DNA of 64,000 nucleotides from Sporosarcina highlanderae (GTDB lineage: Bacteria > Bacillota > Bacilli > Bacillales_A > Planococcaceae): contig NZ_JAROCC010000001.1 in the NCBI RefSeq assembly GCF_030433715.1, positions 423,913 through 487,912 on the forward strand. Direction: 5' to 3'. The translations under genes were made by a program, and so were the position numbers. Within the stretch, counting starts at the first letter, position 1. The number at the start of each line of letters is the position of its first letter. Positions 24,381 through 32,387 of this stretch are shown here, one piece after another. Below the pieces are notes generated by a model that saw only the letters and a list, made by a program, of their open reading frames with translations, ran no database searches and had not been told where the DNA came from.

Positions 24381-25247
24381 TCATTCGTTGACGGCAACAT
24401 TGCGCCTCTCCATGTATAGAACAATGTAAATGCTCGCCTCGTACAGCAACATCATCGGTACAAGTACAATCAATTGGCTAACGAAGTCGGGAGGAGTGAT
24501 CAATGCCGAGACGATGGCCAAGGTCAAATAGGACCACTTCCGCACTTTGCGCAGGGTGTCGCCCGTCAACACTCCGATTGCCGCTAAAAACATGGCAACA
24601 ATCGGCAACTCGAACAGGAGTCCAATCGGCATTGTCGTCATAAGCAGGAACTTTGCGTATTCCTGAGCTGACACCATCACCTTGAAGTTGACCGCCCCCA
24701 ATGAGACGAGGAAGCCGTAGCTTAGCGGATTGACTACGAAGTAGCCGAACGCCAATCCGACAAGGAACAGGAAAAACATGACCGGCGAATAGAGGCTGAG
24801 AAACTGCTGTTCCTTCGTATTCAGTCCCGGTTTTACGAATTGCCATAAAAAGTGGCAAAGGAAAGGAAGTGATAATCCAAATGCCAATGCTGTTGAGATG
24901 GACATGTAAAAGACGACGACTTCCATCGGTCCAAGGACAATTAATTCGTGGCCTCTTGTCACAACTGGGAACCAGAGATTGATTGTCGCGAATACACCGA
25001 TAAAGAAAGCGATGAATATGACCGCACTTTTTATAAGCTGTTTGCGCAGATCGGTCAAGTGCTCGACTAACGGAGGGTCTGCGATTGGATCATCTGCTTT
25101 CACTGAGGTAACCTCTTTTGCAGTCCCCACATCAGTCACAATCACGGTCGCTGTTTCTCCCTCTCCTACAAACTCATTTTTTTTCGTTAAATCCTTTTTA
25201 TCTAACGGACTTAAGAATTTCCGATGATGATCACCATAAGGATCCAT
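24381..25247 (-). CDS. tatC: Sec-independent protein translocase TatC with an N-terminal extension
   Basis: Membrane receptor of the twin-arginine translocase. From about residue 58 (PPLVEHLTDLRKQL) it follows the TatC family with six helices, including the conserved FxxPGL in FVKPGLNTKEQQ and the proline-rich loop before helix 5 (TTMPIGLLFELP). Residues 1-57 are an extra hydrophilic, charged segment not present in B. subtilis TatCd or TatCy. ATG has AGGTGAAG upstream and no better internal start was found, so the extension is probably real. The gene is downstream of tatA and a Tat-exported dehydrogenase, so this looks like a dedicated translocase. Confidence 0.92.
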   Translation of the reverse strand: MDPYGDHHRKFLSPLDKKDLTKKNEFVGEGETATVIVTDVGTAKEVTSVKADDPIADPPLVEHLTDLRKQLIKSAVIFIAFFIGVFATINLWFPVVTRGHELIVLGPMEVVVFYMSISTALAFGLSLPFLCHFLWQFVKPGLNTKEQQFLSLYSPVMFFLFLVGLAFGYFVVNPLSYGFLVSLGAVNFKVMVSAQEYAKFLLMTTMPIGLLFELPIVAMFLAAIGVLTGDTLRKVRKWSYLTLAIVSALITPPDFVSQLIVLVPMMLLYEASIYIVLYMERRNVAVNE

Positions 25248-25259
25248 GTCTTCACCTAC

Positions 25260-25457
25260 TTATGAATGATCCGTCTTATTCGGCAGTTCCTTTTTAACTT
25301 CATCCTCATCCAAAATGTCACGTGCTGACTTTTTAAACTCCGCCAACGTCTTGCCTACTGCGGAACCAACTTCCGGTAACTTACGTGGTCCAAAAAGAAT
25401 GAGAACAATAACTAAGATGATTATTAACCCCGGTACACCAATACTCGCTAAACTCAT
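25260..25457 (-). CDS. tatA: Twin-arginine translocase pore protein TatA
   Basis: A 65-residue protein with one short helix (IGVPGLIIILVIVLILFG), the FGPRKLPEVG hinge and an amphipathic helix (SAVGKTLAEFKKSARDIL) followed by an acidic tail, the complete TatA layout. In Gram-positive bacteria one TatA serves with TatC. AGGAGAG precedes the ATG. It lies 17 bp after the GMC dehydrogenase gene and 12 bp before tatC. Confidence 0.95.
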   Translation of the reverse strand: MSLASIGVPGLIIILVIVLILFGPRKLPEVGSAVGKTLAEFKKSARDILDEDEVKKELPNKTDHS

Positions 25458-25474
25458 AGCATTCTCTCCTTTTC

Positions 25475-27187
25475 TTAAACGAGAGAGCCTCCCGTTTTGC
25501 TGTATTTCTGAATGGCTTCTGCAGCGCGATATGCCAATGCCCCGATTGTGCCTGTAGGGTTATAGCCGCCATTATGAGGGAAGTTCCCCGCTCCGACGAC
25601 GAACAGATTCTCCGCATCCCAATGTTGCAAATATGGGTTGACGACACTATTGGCGGGATCGGCTCCCATAATTGTTCCACCCGTATTATGTGTCGTTTGG
25701 TAAGGAACTATGTCATAATCAGAGATCGGATTTCCTGGCACTACCGTTTTTGCACCCATTTCTTTCATAATTTCCGCAATCCGGTCAGTAAGGTATTTAT
25801 GCATATTCCTGTCCTGCTCAGTGAAATTGTATGTCAGCTGCAATAGCGGCACGCCGTAAGCATCTCGATAATCCGGGTCAAGCGACATGAAGTTTTCTTT
25901 ATGTGGCATGGATGCTCCTTGGCCGCCAATCGATAACATCCGTGTGTAATTTTCAATGGACGCCTTCTTGAATTCCGGCCCCCAAGCTGGGACATCTGGC
26001 GGAACCGGGTTTGTCTGAATCGGCCTGTATCCGGTTTGCGTAATTGAAATACTCGCCCCGTGAATGAAATCGAGATCGGAATGGTCAAAACTGTCTCCAT
26101 TAAAATCGTCGATTGTCATGCCTAACGCGCCTGCCCCCATGAATACATTCATCTGCTCATCGAAGAATCCGGTCACTCCCGGCAAAATTTGATATCCATA
26201 ATTCTTGCCCAAAGTTCCTCTTCCTGTATCGGGATTATACTGTTCCCCAATATTGGAGACCATGAGCAATTTTGCGTTATTCATCACGTAGCTTGTCAGA
26301 ACGACAACATCTGCAGGTTGGATGAATTCTTCACCGGACTGTGTATCGACATACCTCACGCCAGTCACTTTATTTCCGGACTTCAGGACTTCAACGACGT
26401 TGGCGTGGAATGTCACATCGAAATTCCCTGTTTTCATCGCTGTCGGTACGACAGTAATTTCAGGTGACGTTTTCGCGCCATACTCACAGCCGAACCGTTC
26501 ACAAAATCCACAGTACTGACACGCGTTAATTGCTTCGCCATCCGGGTTTTCGTATGCTTGGGACAAATTGGCTGATGGTAGCATGTACGGATGGTAGCCC
26601 ATTGATGAAGCAGCTGTTTCAAATTTTTTCAGAATCGGGGTTCTCTTCATCGGTGGTGTAGGAAAATCATTTGAACGTTTACCCGCGAAAGGATTTGTAT
26701 TTTCTCCCGATATGCCCGTCGTCTTTTCAAATTTATCGAAGTACGGCTCCAACTCGTCGTATGTTACTCCCCAATCTTGTAGTAAGTAATCTGATGATAG
26801 TTTGTTTTTCCCGTACTTTTGCTCGGTCATTGTCTTAATCTGAAAATCGTATGGCAAAAAGCGGAACGTATGTCCATTCCAATGCGTTCCCGATCCACCA
26901 AGATTCTCACCAAGAAGAAATGAACCCAATTGTCGCATCGGTAGTGCACGCATTTTGCGATGATTGCGAAACGTAATCGTCTCCTTTGACAAATCCTGCA
27001 TCAGCTCATAACGGATCGCATACCGATATTCATCATGTATCATTTGATAATCGGCAGTGCCACGCGGTTTTCCTCTTTCCAGACCGCGTACTTTCATTCC
27101 CGCCTTCGCGCATTCGGCTGCAATGATTCCTCCCATCCAACCGACTCCCACTGTCACTACATTTACCTTATCCAATGTTTTAGCCAC
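25475..27187 (-). CDS. GMC-family oxidoreductase, gluconate 2-dehydrogenase-type flavoprotein subunit
   Basis: A 570-residue FAD enzyme. The dinucleotide-binding motif is GVGWMGG near residue 14, with ERG at the end of the second strand. SFLLGENLGGSGTHWNGH is the GMC signature that covers the flavin, and the C-terminal catalytic His region appears in NTGGTIMG and PHNGGYNPTGTIGALAYRAAE. A cluster CQYCGFCERFGC (about residue 219) could hold an iron-sulfur centre, as in some FAD-dependent sugar dehydrogenases. It lacks its own signal peptide; its Tat-signal partner is encoded upstream, so the complex probably crosses the membrane folded. GTG start has GGAGG at 8 bases. The sugar or polyol substrate is unknown. 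Confidence 0.88.
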   Translation of the reverse strand: MAKTLDKVNVVTVGVGWMGGIIAAECAKAGMKVRGLERGKPRGTADYQMIHDEYRYAIRYELMQDLSKETITFRNHRKMRALPMRQLGSFLLGENLGGSGTHWNGHTFRFLPYDFQIKTMTEQKYGKNKLSSDYLLQDWGVTYDELEPYFDKFEKTTGISGENTNPFAGKRSNDFPTPPMKRTPILKKFETAASSMGYHPYMLPSANLSQAYENPDGEAINACQYCGFCERFGCEYGAKTSPEITVVPTAMKTGNFDVTFHANVVEVLKSGNKVTGVRYVDTQSGEEFIQPADVVVLTSYVMNNAKLLMVSNIGEQYNPDTGRGTLGKNYGYQILPGVTGFFDEQMNVFMGAGALGMTIDDFNGDSFDHSDLDFIHGASISITQTGYRPIQTNPVPPDVPAWGPEFKKASIENYTRMLSIGGQGASMPHKENFMSLDPDYRDAYGVPLLQLTYNFTEQDRNMHKYLTDRIAEIMKEMGAKTVVPGNPISDYDIVPYQTTHNTGGTIMGADPANSVVNPYLQHWDAENLFVVGAGNFPHNGGYNPTGTIGALAYRAAEAIQKYSKTGGSLV

Positions 27188-27201
27188 TTGTCATACCTCC
27201 G

Positions 27202-27957
27202 TCAGTGCTGCATCGTACTGATTGATTTAGGTTCGATCTTTTGAAACTTCTCTTCTTCAATTAAATTGATATACGCCATCTGATGTCCGGGGAATCCTTT
27301 CATCCTCCAGGCGTCCATATTGTTATTTCCATTGTAAATCGGATCGGCATAGGCACCTTCCAAAGTCGCTTGCCGTAGGACTCGGAAAAAGAATTCCGAA
27401 GAAACACCTTTCATATCCACTTCATTTTTTTGGAATGAAGTGAGAATCTCATCCATTTGACCACCATCCAAATCGACAAATGATTTCTTATAGCGTTTCT
27501 GCGCCTCTTCTTCCATCTTGGCAATCCCTTGTCTGAACATTTCAGCACGCGTCAGCCTACTCTGGTAGCCTTGCGTCGCTTCTCCCGCGAAAAAAGGACC
27601 TTGCATATACTCGCGTGCATTGCTACCGTAATTTCCGGCCAATTGGTTGTCTATAAAATAGGGTACACCAAGACCGATAGCTCCAGGCCCGAGATCATCC
27701 TCCGGAAAAATCCGCTCAACCGCCTGGGAAAGTACATTGAAATCAGCATGATTCGTAAAGAACATCAAACCTTTGACTGAAGTTACATCAGTATTCTTCG
27801 CATTCTGTGTCCCGCTCTTTGTTTGTACACCGCCGCCTTTATTGACGTTGTAGCCAACAAGACCTCCTATCAACCCTCCCCCTACCAAAGCTCCAGTGGC
27901 GATTCCTGTCGTTTTGAGGAAATCGCGTCTCGACAAACCTTTTTGATCATCAGCCAT
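27202..27957 (-). CDS. Gluconate 2-dehydrogenase subunit 3 family protein with Tat signal
   Basis: A 251-residue protein that begins with a twin-arginine signal (LSRRDFLKTTGIATGALVGG). The remainder fits the small (gamma, subunit 3) chain of membrane-bound FAD dehydrogenases, which pairs with the GMC flavoprotein and carries it through Tat by hitchhiking. ATG has AAGGAGGAAACAAG upstream. It is the first of four genes (subunit 3, flavoprotein, tatA, tatC) read together. A cytochrome c subunit, found in the classic three-subunit enzymes, is not encoded here, so the electron acceptor is open. Confidence 0.88.
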   Translation of the reverse strand: MADDQKGLSRRDFLKTTGIATGALVGGGLIGGLVGYNVNKGGGVQTKSGTQNAKNTDVTSVKGLMFFTNHADFNVLSQAVERIFPEDDLGPGAIGLGVPYFIDNQLAGNYGSNAREYMQGPFFAGEATQGYQSRLTRAEMFRQGIAKMEEEAQKRYKKSFVDLDGGQMDEILTSFQKNEVDMKGVSSEFFFRVLRQATLEGAYADPIYNGNNNMDAWRMKGFPGHQMAYINLIEEEKFQKIEPKSISTMQH

Positions 27958-28161
27958 CTTGTTTCCTCCTTCCTGTATGTACCATCTAACATGTCCGTTT
28001 TCTTATAGGTTTCATACAAGTTGAGCATAAATTATCCAATGTAAGGTAAATTACTCTTTATTTAAACGATAAAGGGCGGTAGATTATTGCACCTCCCTTT
28101 CTATCTTTAGAAAACAAATATGTTTAGCTTCTTTTATTAACGTGAATATATAAAGGAAACC

Positions 28162-28413
28162 ATGAATGAAAGGAAGTGCATTCTGTTGAATAAAAAGAGG
28201 CCTTTTACTTCAGAGGATCGAAAAGATGCCAAAGGAAGTTTCATGGACAACCCCGAGAATTTACGAACGGATAAGGAAAGTATCTATGATATGCATAAAG
28301 ACATGCAGACAGTCGACCCGATTCCATTGGAAGATTTAAAAATGGAAGAGCATGAAGAGAAACACCACCATGAGACGAAAAGCAACTCTTCCAGTGAGGA
28401 AAAATACAAGTGA
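28162..28413 (+). CDS. Small hydrophilic hypothetical protein, 83 residues
   Basis: A highly charged, low-complexity protein, with a His/Glu-rich stretch (EEHEEKHHHETK) near the C-terminus and no membrane helix. ATG 28162 has AAAGGAAACC upstream; a TTG at 28186 preceded by AAAGGAAGTG is an equally good start and gives a product beginning MNKKRPFTSEDRK. Family not recognised. It has its own strong terminator. Confidence 0.6.
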   Translation: MNERKCILLNKKRPFTSEDRKDAKGSFMDNPENLRTDKESIYDMHKDMQTVDPIPLEDLKMEEHEEKHHHETKSNSSSEEKYK

Positions 28414-28414
28414 A

Positions 28415-28460
28415 AAAGCAGTGCCTCACTCATAGTACTGTGAGTGAGGCACTGCTTTTT
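28415..28460. terminator. Strong bidirectional terminator
   Basis: A 19-bp stem formed by GCAGTGCCTCACTCA and TGAGTGAGGCACTGC with A and T flanks on both sides. Confidence 0.9.
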
Positions 28461-28511
28461 ACTTCATCGTTTCCTGTCGATATTCCCTAGGAAATGTCGA
28501 AAATGATGATT

Positions 28512-29294
28512 TTATACCGTGGTTTTTGCAGCATTCCGTTTCGCCATATTAATGCCAAATAGTATCAGCACAACAATAAGGACAAAAGTTAGTCCGATGC
28601 TCATCCAAAAACCTGACTGATTTGTAATGGACGAGAACATCATTGAGGCATACGTTGCGACCTTCCATGGCGATACTGTCCAAAAGGCGCCAATAACGCT
28701 ATCAATTACTTGTAGGACTATCAATACCAATATAGACAAGCCCGCTGTGCCGCCTGTCGGCATCCATGCGCTAAATGAAAGAACGACCGTTACAGCGAAA
28801 ATGATCCACAAGCTATATGTCGCTAAAAATGCAAAAACATCCCCTGCCGCCACCGGATTGAAAAGAATATTAATGTAATACCATGCCGCAAAGAAGCCTA
28901 ACCATACACTGCCCAAAATGATTCCATTGACGACAATCCATTTGCTTAAAAAGTAGCTTCCAAAAGACATTGGGCGCACATATAAAAGCGTTGCCGTTCC
29001 GCTCTTACGTTCACCTGAAATGGAACCCATGAACGCAAGGACGATAATTAGGATCCCAATCAGTTGGTATTGCCCCATTAATGAAACAAAAATATCTTCC
29101 CCCCGAAATTGCGGCCATGTAAACTCTGACCCTTCCGGCAGATTCCCGACACTTTTCATGATTTCAGGTAGAAAGTGGTTCGTGACAGGCTCTATAATTC
29201 CAAAAATGACAAAGACGATCGGAATCCAATACAATTTAAAATTACGTGCGTTCTCACGCCATTCCTTCTGCAACAACACGCTTAAACCTTTCAT
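28512..29294 (-). CDS. ABC transporter permease (YxlG/NosY-like)
   Basis: A 260-residue ABC-2 permease with six hydrophobic helices. The sequence GSISGERKSGTATLLYVRPMS after helix 2 is the typical cytoplasmic coupling segment of the NosY/YxlG group. Start overlaps the ATPase stop as ATGA. Together with the two upstream genes it reproduces the order yxlE-yxlF-yxlG of the B. subtilis sigY operon. Probable exporter; substrate unknown. Confidence 0.85.
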   Translation of the reverse strand: MKGLSVLLQKEWRENARNFKLYWIPIVFVIFGIIEPVTNHFLPEIMKSVGNLPEGSEFTWPQFRGEDIFVSLMGQYQLIGILIIVLAFMGSISGERKSGTATLLYVRPMSFGSYFLSKWIVVNGIILGSVWLGFFAAWYYINILFNPVAAGDVFAFLATYSLWIIFAVTVVLSFSAWMPTGGTAGLSILVLIVLQVIDSVIGAFWTVSPWKVATYASMMFSSITNQSGFWMSIGLTFVLIVVLILFGINMAKRNAAKTTV

Positions 29295-30193
29295 TCTTCC
29301 ATCACCACTTTCATGAAAATCTCTTCAAGACTTGCAGTCTGCAATTCCAATTTACGGATTAAGAAGTTTTCGGTCGTAAGCAATGTTAAAGCATCCGAAA
29401 TACGGACCTTTTCCTTTTCGGCATCGATAACCAATAATCTTTTTTCTCTACTGAACGCCCAAGGGGACATTGTTATGAATCTATCTACTTCTTCATCCGA
29501 TTCGAATTCAATGAGAATACGCGGGTTGGCATATTTTTCCCTGACGGAATCTAAGGATCCATTCTCTACAAGTGCACCTTTTCTTAAAAACAATAGCTGA
29601 TCCGTCATTTCCTCTGCATCGTTTAAAATATGAGTGGAGTAAAGTATTGTTGTCTCCTGCTGCAATTCTTTCAATAGATTCATCACTTGCCTGCGTCCCA
29701 CTGGGTCAAGCGCCGACACCGGTTCATCTAACAAAAGCAACTTTGGTTTATGAACAATCGCCTGTGCCAGACCAAGGCGTTGCTTCATACCTCCCGAAAA
29801 CGTCCCCGTCCTCTTTTTCATTGCATTTCCAAGGCCGACAAATTCTAGTGTTTTCTTTGCATCTTCCAATGCTTTCTTAGCTTCGATGCCACTCAATCGC
29901 GCCGCCATTTCCGTGAATTCAAGTGCCGTGAGCCACGGAAAGAATTTCGGATATTGTGGAAGAAAACCAATTGATGCACGGATATCAGCCTTCGGTTGAT
30001 TTTGGAATAAAATTGACCCGTCCGATGGTGTGACAAGACCGGCAAGCATCGACAAAGTCGTCGTCTTCCCCGCTCCATTCGGTCCGATTAAAGCTGTTAT
30101 TGTTCCCTGTTCAAGCTCAAAGGATATCGAATCTGCAACTTTATGATTCCCATATACTTTTGTAAGATTATTCACTAACAGCAACTGTGTCAT
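29291..30193 (-). CDS. ABC transporter ATP-binding protein (YxlF-like)
   Basis: A 300-residue ATPase. Walker A GPNGAGKTT, Q-loop in FLPQYPKFF, signature FSGGMKQRLG, Walker B LLLLDEPVSALDP and a His in YSTHIL are intact. A C-terminal extension of about 80 residues after the core is usual in the CcmA/NatA group. Start overlaps the small membrane gene stop as ATGA, so expression is coupled in the order yxlE-F-G. Confidence 0.92.
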   Translation of the reverse strand: MTQLLLVNNLTKVYGNHKVADSISFELEQGTITALIGPNGAGKTTTLSMLAGLVTPSDGSILFQNQPKADIRASIGFLPQYPKFFPWLTALEFTEMAARLSGIEAKKALEDAKKTLEFVGLGNAMKKRTGTFSGGMKQRLGLAQAIVHKPKLLLLDEPVSALDPVGRRQVMNLLKELQQETTILYSTHILNDAEEMTDQLLFLRKGALVENGSLDSVREKYANPRILIEFESDEEVDRFITMSPWAFSREKRLLVIDAEKEKVRISDALTLLTTENFLIRKLELQTASLEEIFMKVVMEE

Positions 30194-30399
30194 TCATGTC
30201 GCCTCCCAAATATGAAGTAAATAATCGAACCTATCAAGTTACCAAGCAGGATGATGAATATCCACATGATAAATGGCCCATTTGTTTGCTTACGTCGAAT
30301 AAGGTCAGTAAGCGCAACCGCCATAAGGATTAGTTGAAGTACAAGAATTGGTAATATGAGATTCCAAGGTATATTTGCAAACTCTGACATACAAGACAC
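30190..30399 (-). CDS. PLDc_N-domain small membrane protein (YxlE-like)
   Basis: A 69-residue protein with two helices and the short PLDc_N motif (ALTDLIRRKQTNGPFIMWIF, then GSIIYFIFGRRH). In B. subtilis the same protein, YxlE, lies before YxlF and YxlG and acts as a negative regulator of SigY with YxlD. ATG at 30390 is an alternative start. It is the first gene of the operon, opposite an ECF sigma factor gene, which strengthens the comparison. Confidence 0.85.
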   Translation of the reverse strand: MSCMSEFANIPWNLILPILVLQLILMAVALTDLIRRKQTNGPFIMWIFIILLGNLIGSIIYFIFGRRHE

Positions 30400-30409
30400 T
30401 ACCTTTCCC

Positions 30410-30459
30410 TTTGTTATATACCCAGTATAACACCCTTGTTCTAATGTGTATATAACAAA
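30410..30459. promoter_or_regulatory. 12-bp inverted repeat upstream of the yxlEFG-like operon
   Basis: TTTGTTATATAC at 30410-30421 is exactly repeated inverted as GTATATAACAAA at 30448-30459, with a 26-bp spacer that holds another GTATAACA. The repeats are AT-rich and lie in the promoter region of the minus-strand operon. They look like an operator for a dimeric regulator; none is encoded next to it. Confidence 0.6.
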
Positions 30460-30488
30460 TTTAATCTTACCTCATATTTTTTTTGTCC

Positions 30489-30518
30489 TGAAAACTTTTC
30501 GGGCAATCTTAGGGTATA
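30489..30518 (+). promoter_or_regulatory. Possible ECF-type promoter for the sigma factor gene
   Basis: TGAAAACTTTT at 30489-30499 resembles the AAC-containing -35 of ECF promoters, and GGGTATA at 30512-30518 could be the -10; 18 bp separate AAC and GTA. This would make the sigma gene self-regulated, as is usual. Confidence 0.4.
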
Positions 30519-30564
30519 TATAGTAAGAGCAACAAGTTCTGTTGTTCTGAGAGGAGTATGCCAC

Positions 30565-31101
30565 ATGTCGCCTGACCAGTGGATTGAACAAATACGTGCC
30601 GGTGACCAAGCCGCCTTCCGGCAATTTTACAATGCCTATGCAGATGCGGCAATCCGAACAGCCTCCGCCATCACACGCAACCGCGAAATGGCAAAGGATG
30701 CTGTGCAGGAAACTTTCATACGTGTGTATCGGCAAATCAACAACTATAACCCAAACTTGCCATTCGACCCATGGTTTTATCGTATATTGACAAACGAATG
30801 CCTTCGTCTATTGAAAAAGGATTCCCCCCTTTCAAAATTTGAATTACCCGATCCCGAGACTAACCCTTCCCTGACAGAGGAGTCCTTCGACTATTTATCC
30901 GATCTATACGATGTAATCCAATCAATGGATGACATTCATCGTATTCCTCTTATCTTGAAATATGTCAAAGGATTTTCAGAAAAAGAGATTGCGGACATCT
31001 TAGGGTTGAATCAAAACACAGTCAAATCGCGATTATTTATAGGAAGAAAAAAATTACGCGAACAACTGCAACCTGATGAAGAGGAGGAAGAATCCAAATG
31101 A
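30565..31101 (+). CDS. ECF RNA polymerase sigma factor
   Basis: A 178-residue sigma-70-family protein. Region 2 contains QETFIRVYRQINNYNP with DPWFYRI, and region 4 is seen in DIHRIPLILKYVKGFSEKEIADILGLNQNTVKSRL, the usual -35 binding helix-turn-helix. GAGAGGAG precedes the ATG. The next gene overlaps it as ATGA and encodes a membrane-anchored partner, so this is a sigma/anti-sigma pair. Because YxlEFG-like genes are divergent, a SigY-like role is possible; the signal is unknown. Confidence 0.9.
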   Translation: MSPDQWIEQIRAGDQAAFRQFYNAYADAAIRTASAITRNREMAKDAVQETFIRVYRQINNYNPNLPFDPWFYRILTNECLRLLKKDSPLSKFELPDPETNPSLTEESFDYLSDLYDVIQSMDDIHRIPLILKYVKGFSEKEIADILGLNQNTVKSRLFIGRKKLREQLQPDEEEEESK

Positions 31102-31832
31102 GCAAATTCGATGAACGTATAAAGAACGACTTGGCTAAGCGGACTGATAAGGACGTTACTGATTTAAAGGATGAGATTTGGAATGAAATCAACCAAGAAT
31201 TATTTGAACGAAGGAGAACGAAGATGAAACGAAAAAAACGATGGATACCTGCAGTCATCATTGCCGCAGCGGCTCTTGTACTTGCTTTCACTTTGCAAAC
31301 AGACCCTGGACTCGCACTGATTAAAGGCATTAAGGATATGTTCGCACCTGAAAAAGAGATTATCCAAAGCATTGAGGGGCAGGATGAACCGACCAAAGTT
31401 CAGTTGAATGAAGGAAAAGATTCGGAGTACATCATTTATGTCGACCAAACCCGCTATAAAATGGTCAAAGGTGCAGAAGCTGATATCATTACGACAATTG
31501 AACCTCTACCTGAAAAATATCCAGAAGTAAGCATGGAGATCAAACAATATCCTCAAGACAAGCCGGAAGAACTTGTTAAACAGATTGAGGCTGAACTGAA
31601 GATGGACTTCCCTAAATTACGCGCGATTGAAACTGTGTCGGAACCAGTCGAAGGTTACTGGTTACACGGGCTCACTGAATCGAAATGGGACGGTAAAGTT
31701 GTAGATGTGTACGTTATAAGTAACGGCAAAGATGGGAGCTACGTCATTACGGAGAGATATTTCCTTGAGGCTGCCGAGGGTCATGGTGCCAGATTTCGGC
31801 ATATGTTAGAGAGCTTTGAAATTGTCGAATAG
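31098..31832 (+). CDS. Probable membrane-bound anti-sigma factor
   Basis: A 244-residue protein with an N-terminal cytoplasmic region of about 45 charged residues, one membrane helix (RWIPAVIIAAAALVLAFTL) and an extracytoplasmic domain that resembles DUF4367/MucB-like sensor regions. Translation is coupled to the sigma gene by an ATGA overlap. By analogy it would bind the sigma factor until an envelope signal releases it. No zinc-binding HxxxCxxC motif is seen in the N-terminal region, so it is not a classic ZAS-domain anti-sigma. Confidence 0.75.
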   Translation: MSKFDERIKNDLAKRTDKDVTDLKDEIWNEINQELFERRRTKMKRKKRWIPAVIIAAAALVLAFTLQTDPGLALIKGIKDMFAPEKEIIQSIEGQDEPTKVQLNEGKDSEYIIYVDQTRYKMVKGAEADIITTIEPLPEKYPEVSMEIKQYPQDKPEELVKQIEAELKMDFPKLRAIETVSEPVEGYWLHGLTESKWDGKVVDVYVISNGKDGSYVITERYFLEAAEGHGARFRHMLESFEIVE

Positions 31833-31840
31833 AATTCACG

Positions 31841-31873
31841 AAGAGGGTGAAACTATACTCACCCTCTTTTTTT
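31841..31873 (+). terminator. Terminator of the sigma/anti-sigma operon
   Basis: AAGAGGGTGA pairs with TCACCCTCTT followed by a run of T. Confidence 0.9.
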
Positions 31874-31962
31874 GTCGAAGAAATGAAGATTCATGTTCAT
31901 TCATGCATATTCCTTGGCAAGAAGGGGTATAGCTAAAAAGTAGATAGCAAGGAGGCATGAAA

Positions 31963-32322
31963 TTGGATATTTTTATGAGAGTTTTCGATACGTTAATTAT
32001 ACTATCGTTTAGTATTCTGATAGCATTCATCACCCCGTTCATCATGGGGGTACTTAGGAAAAGGAATTATGATATTTTCATCCAGTTGATTCCCGTCTTT
32101 TCTATTATCTGGTTAAGTAGCTTTGCTATTTCGATAGCAATGGGGGGACTGCAGGAGCTGTTATTCTTCCGAATAGTATTTTGGGGTTCGTTGATTGGGC
32201 TAATAATTCTACTCTTGCTAACACTTGCGATAAGAATTTTATGGAAGGAAAAATATGACGCTATCATAGAATGGGTCCTTTCCCTACACCCAAAAAATGA
32301 CCGGAGCTTCTCACTTAAATAA
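31963..32322 (+). CDS. Hypothetical membrane protein, 119 residues
   Basis: Three predicted helices (about 8-28, 44-62 and 72-98) and a charged C-terminal tail. TTG 31963 with GGAGG at 7 bases is preferred over ATG 31957, which touches the ribosome binding site. Family not recognised. The stop codon lies within the stem of its terminator. Confidence 0.6.
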   Translation: MDIFMRVFDTLIILSFSILIAFITPFIMGVLRKRNYDIFIQLIPVFSIIWLSSFAISIAMGGLQELLFFRIVFWGSLIGLIILLLLTLAIRILWKEKYDAIIEWVLSLHPKNDRSFSLK

Positions 32323-32335
32323 GTGAGAAGCCTTT
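32306..32335 (+). terminator. Terminator overlapping the end of the membrane protein gene
   Basis: GCTTCTCACTT-AAAT-AAGTGAGAAGC followed by CTTTT. Confidence 0.85.
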
Positions 32336-32387
32336 TCATTTTAGTGTACAATACTTTTAAACAAATTAATGTTGAGGAGACAGTGGC

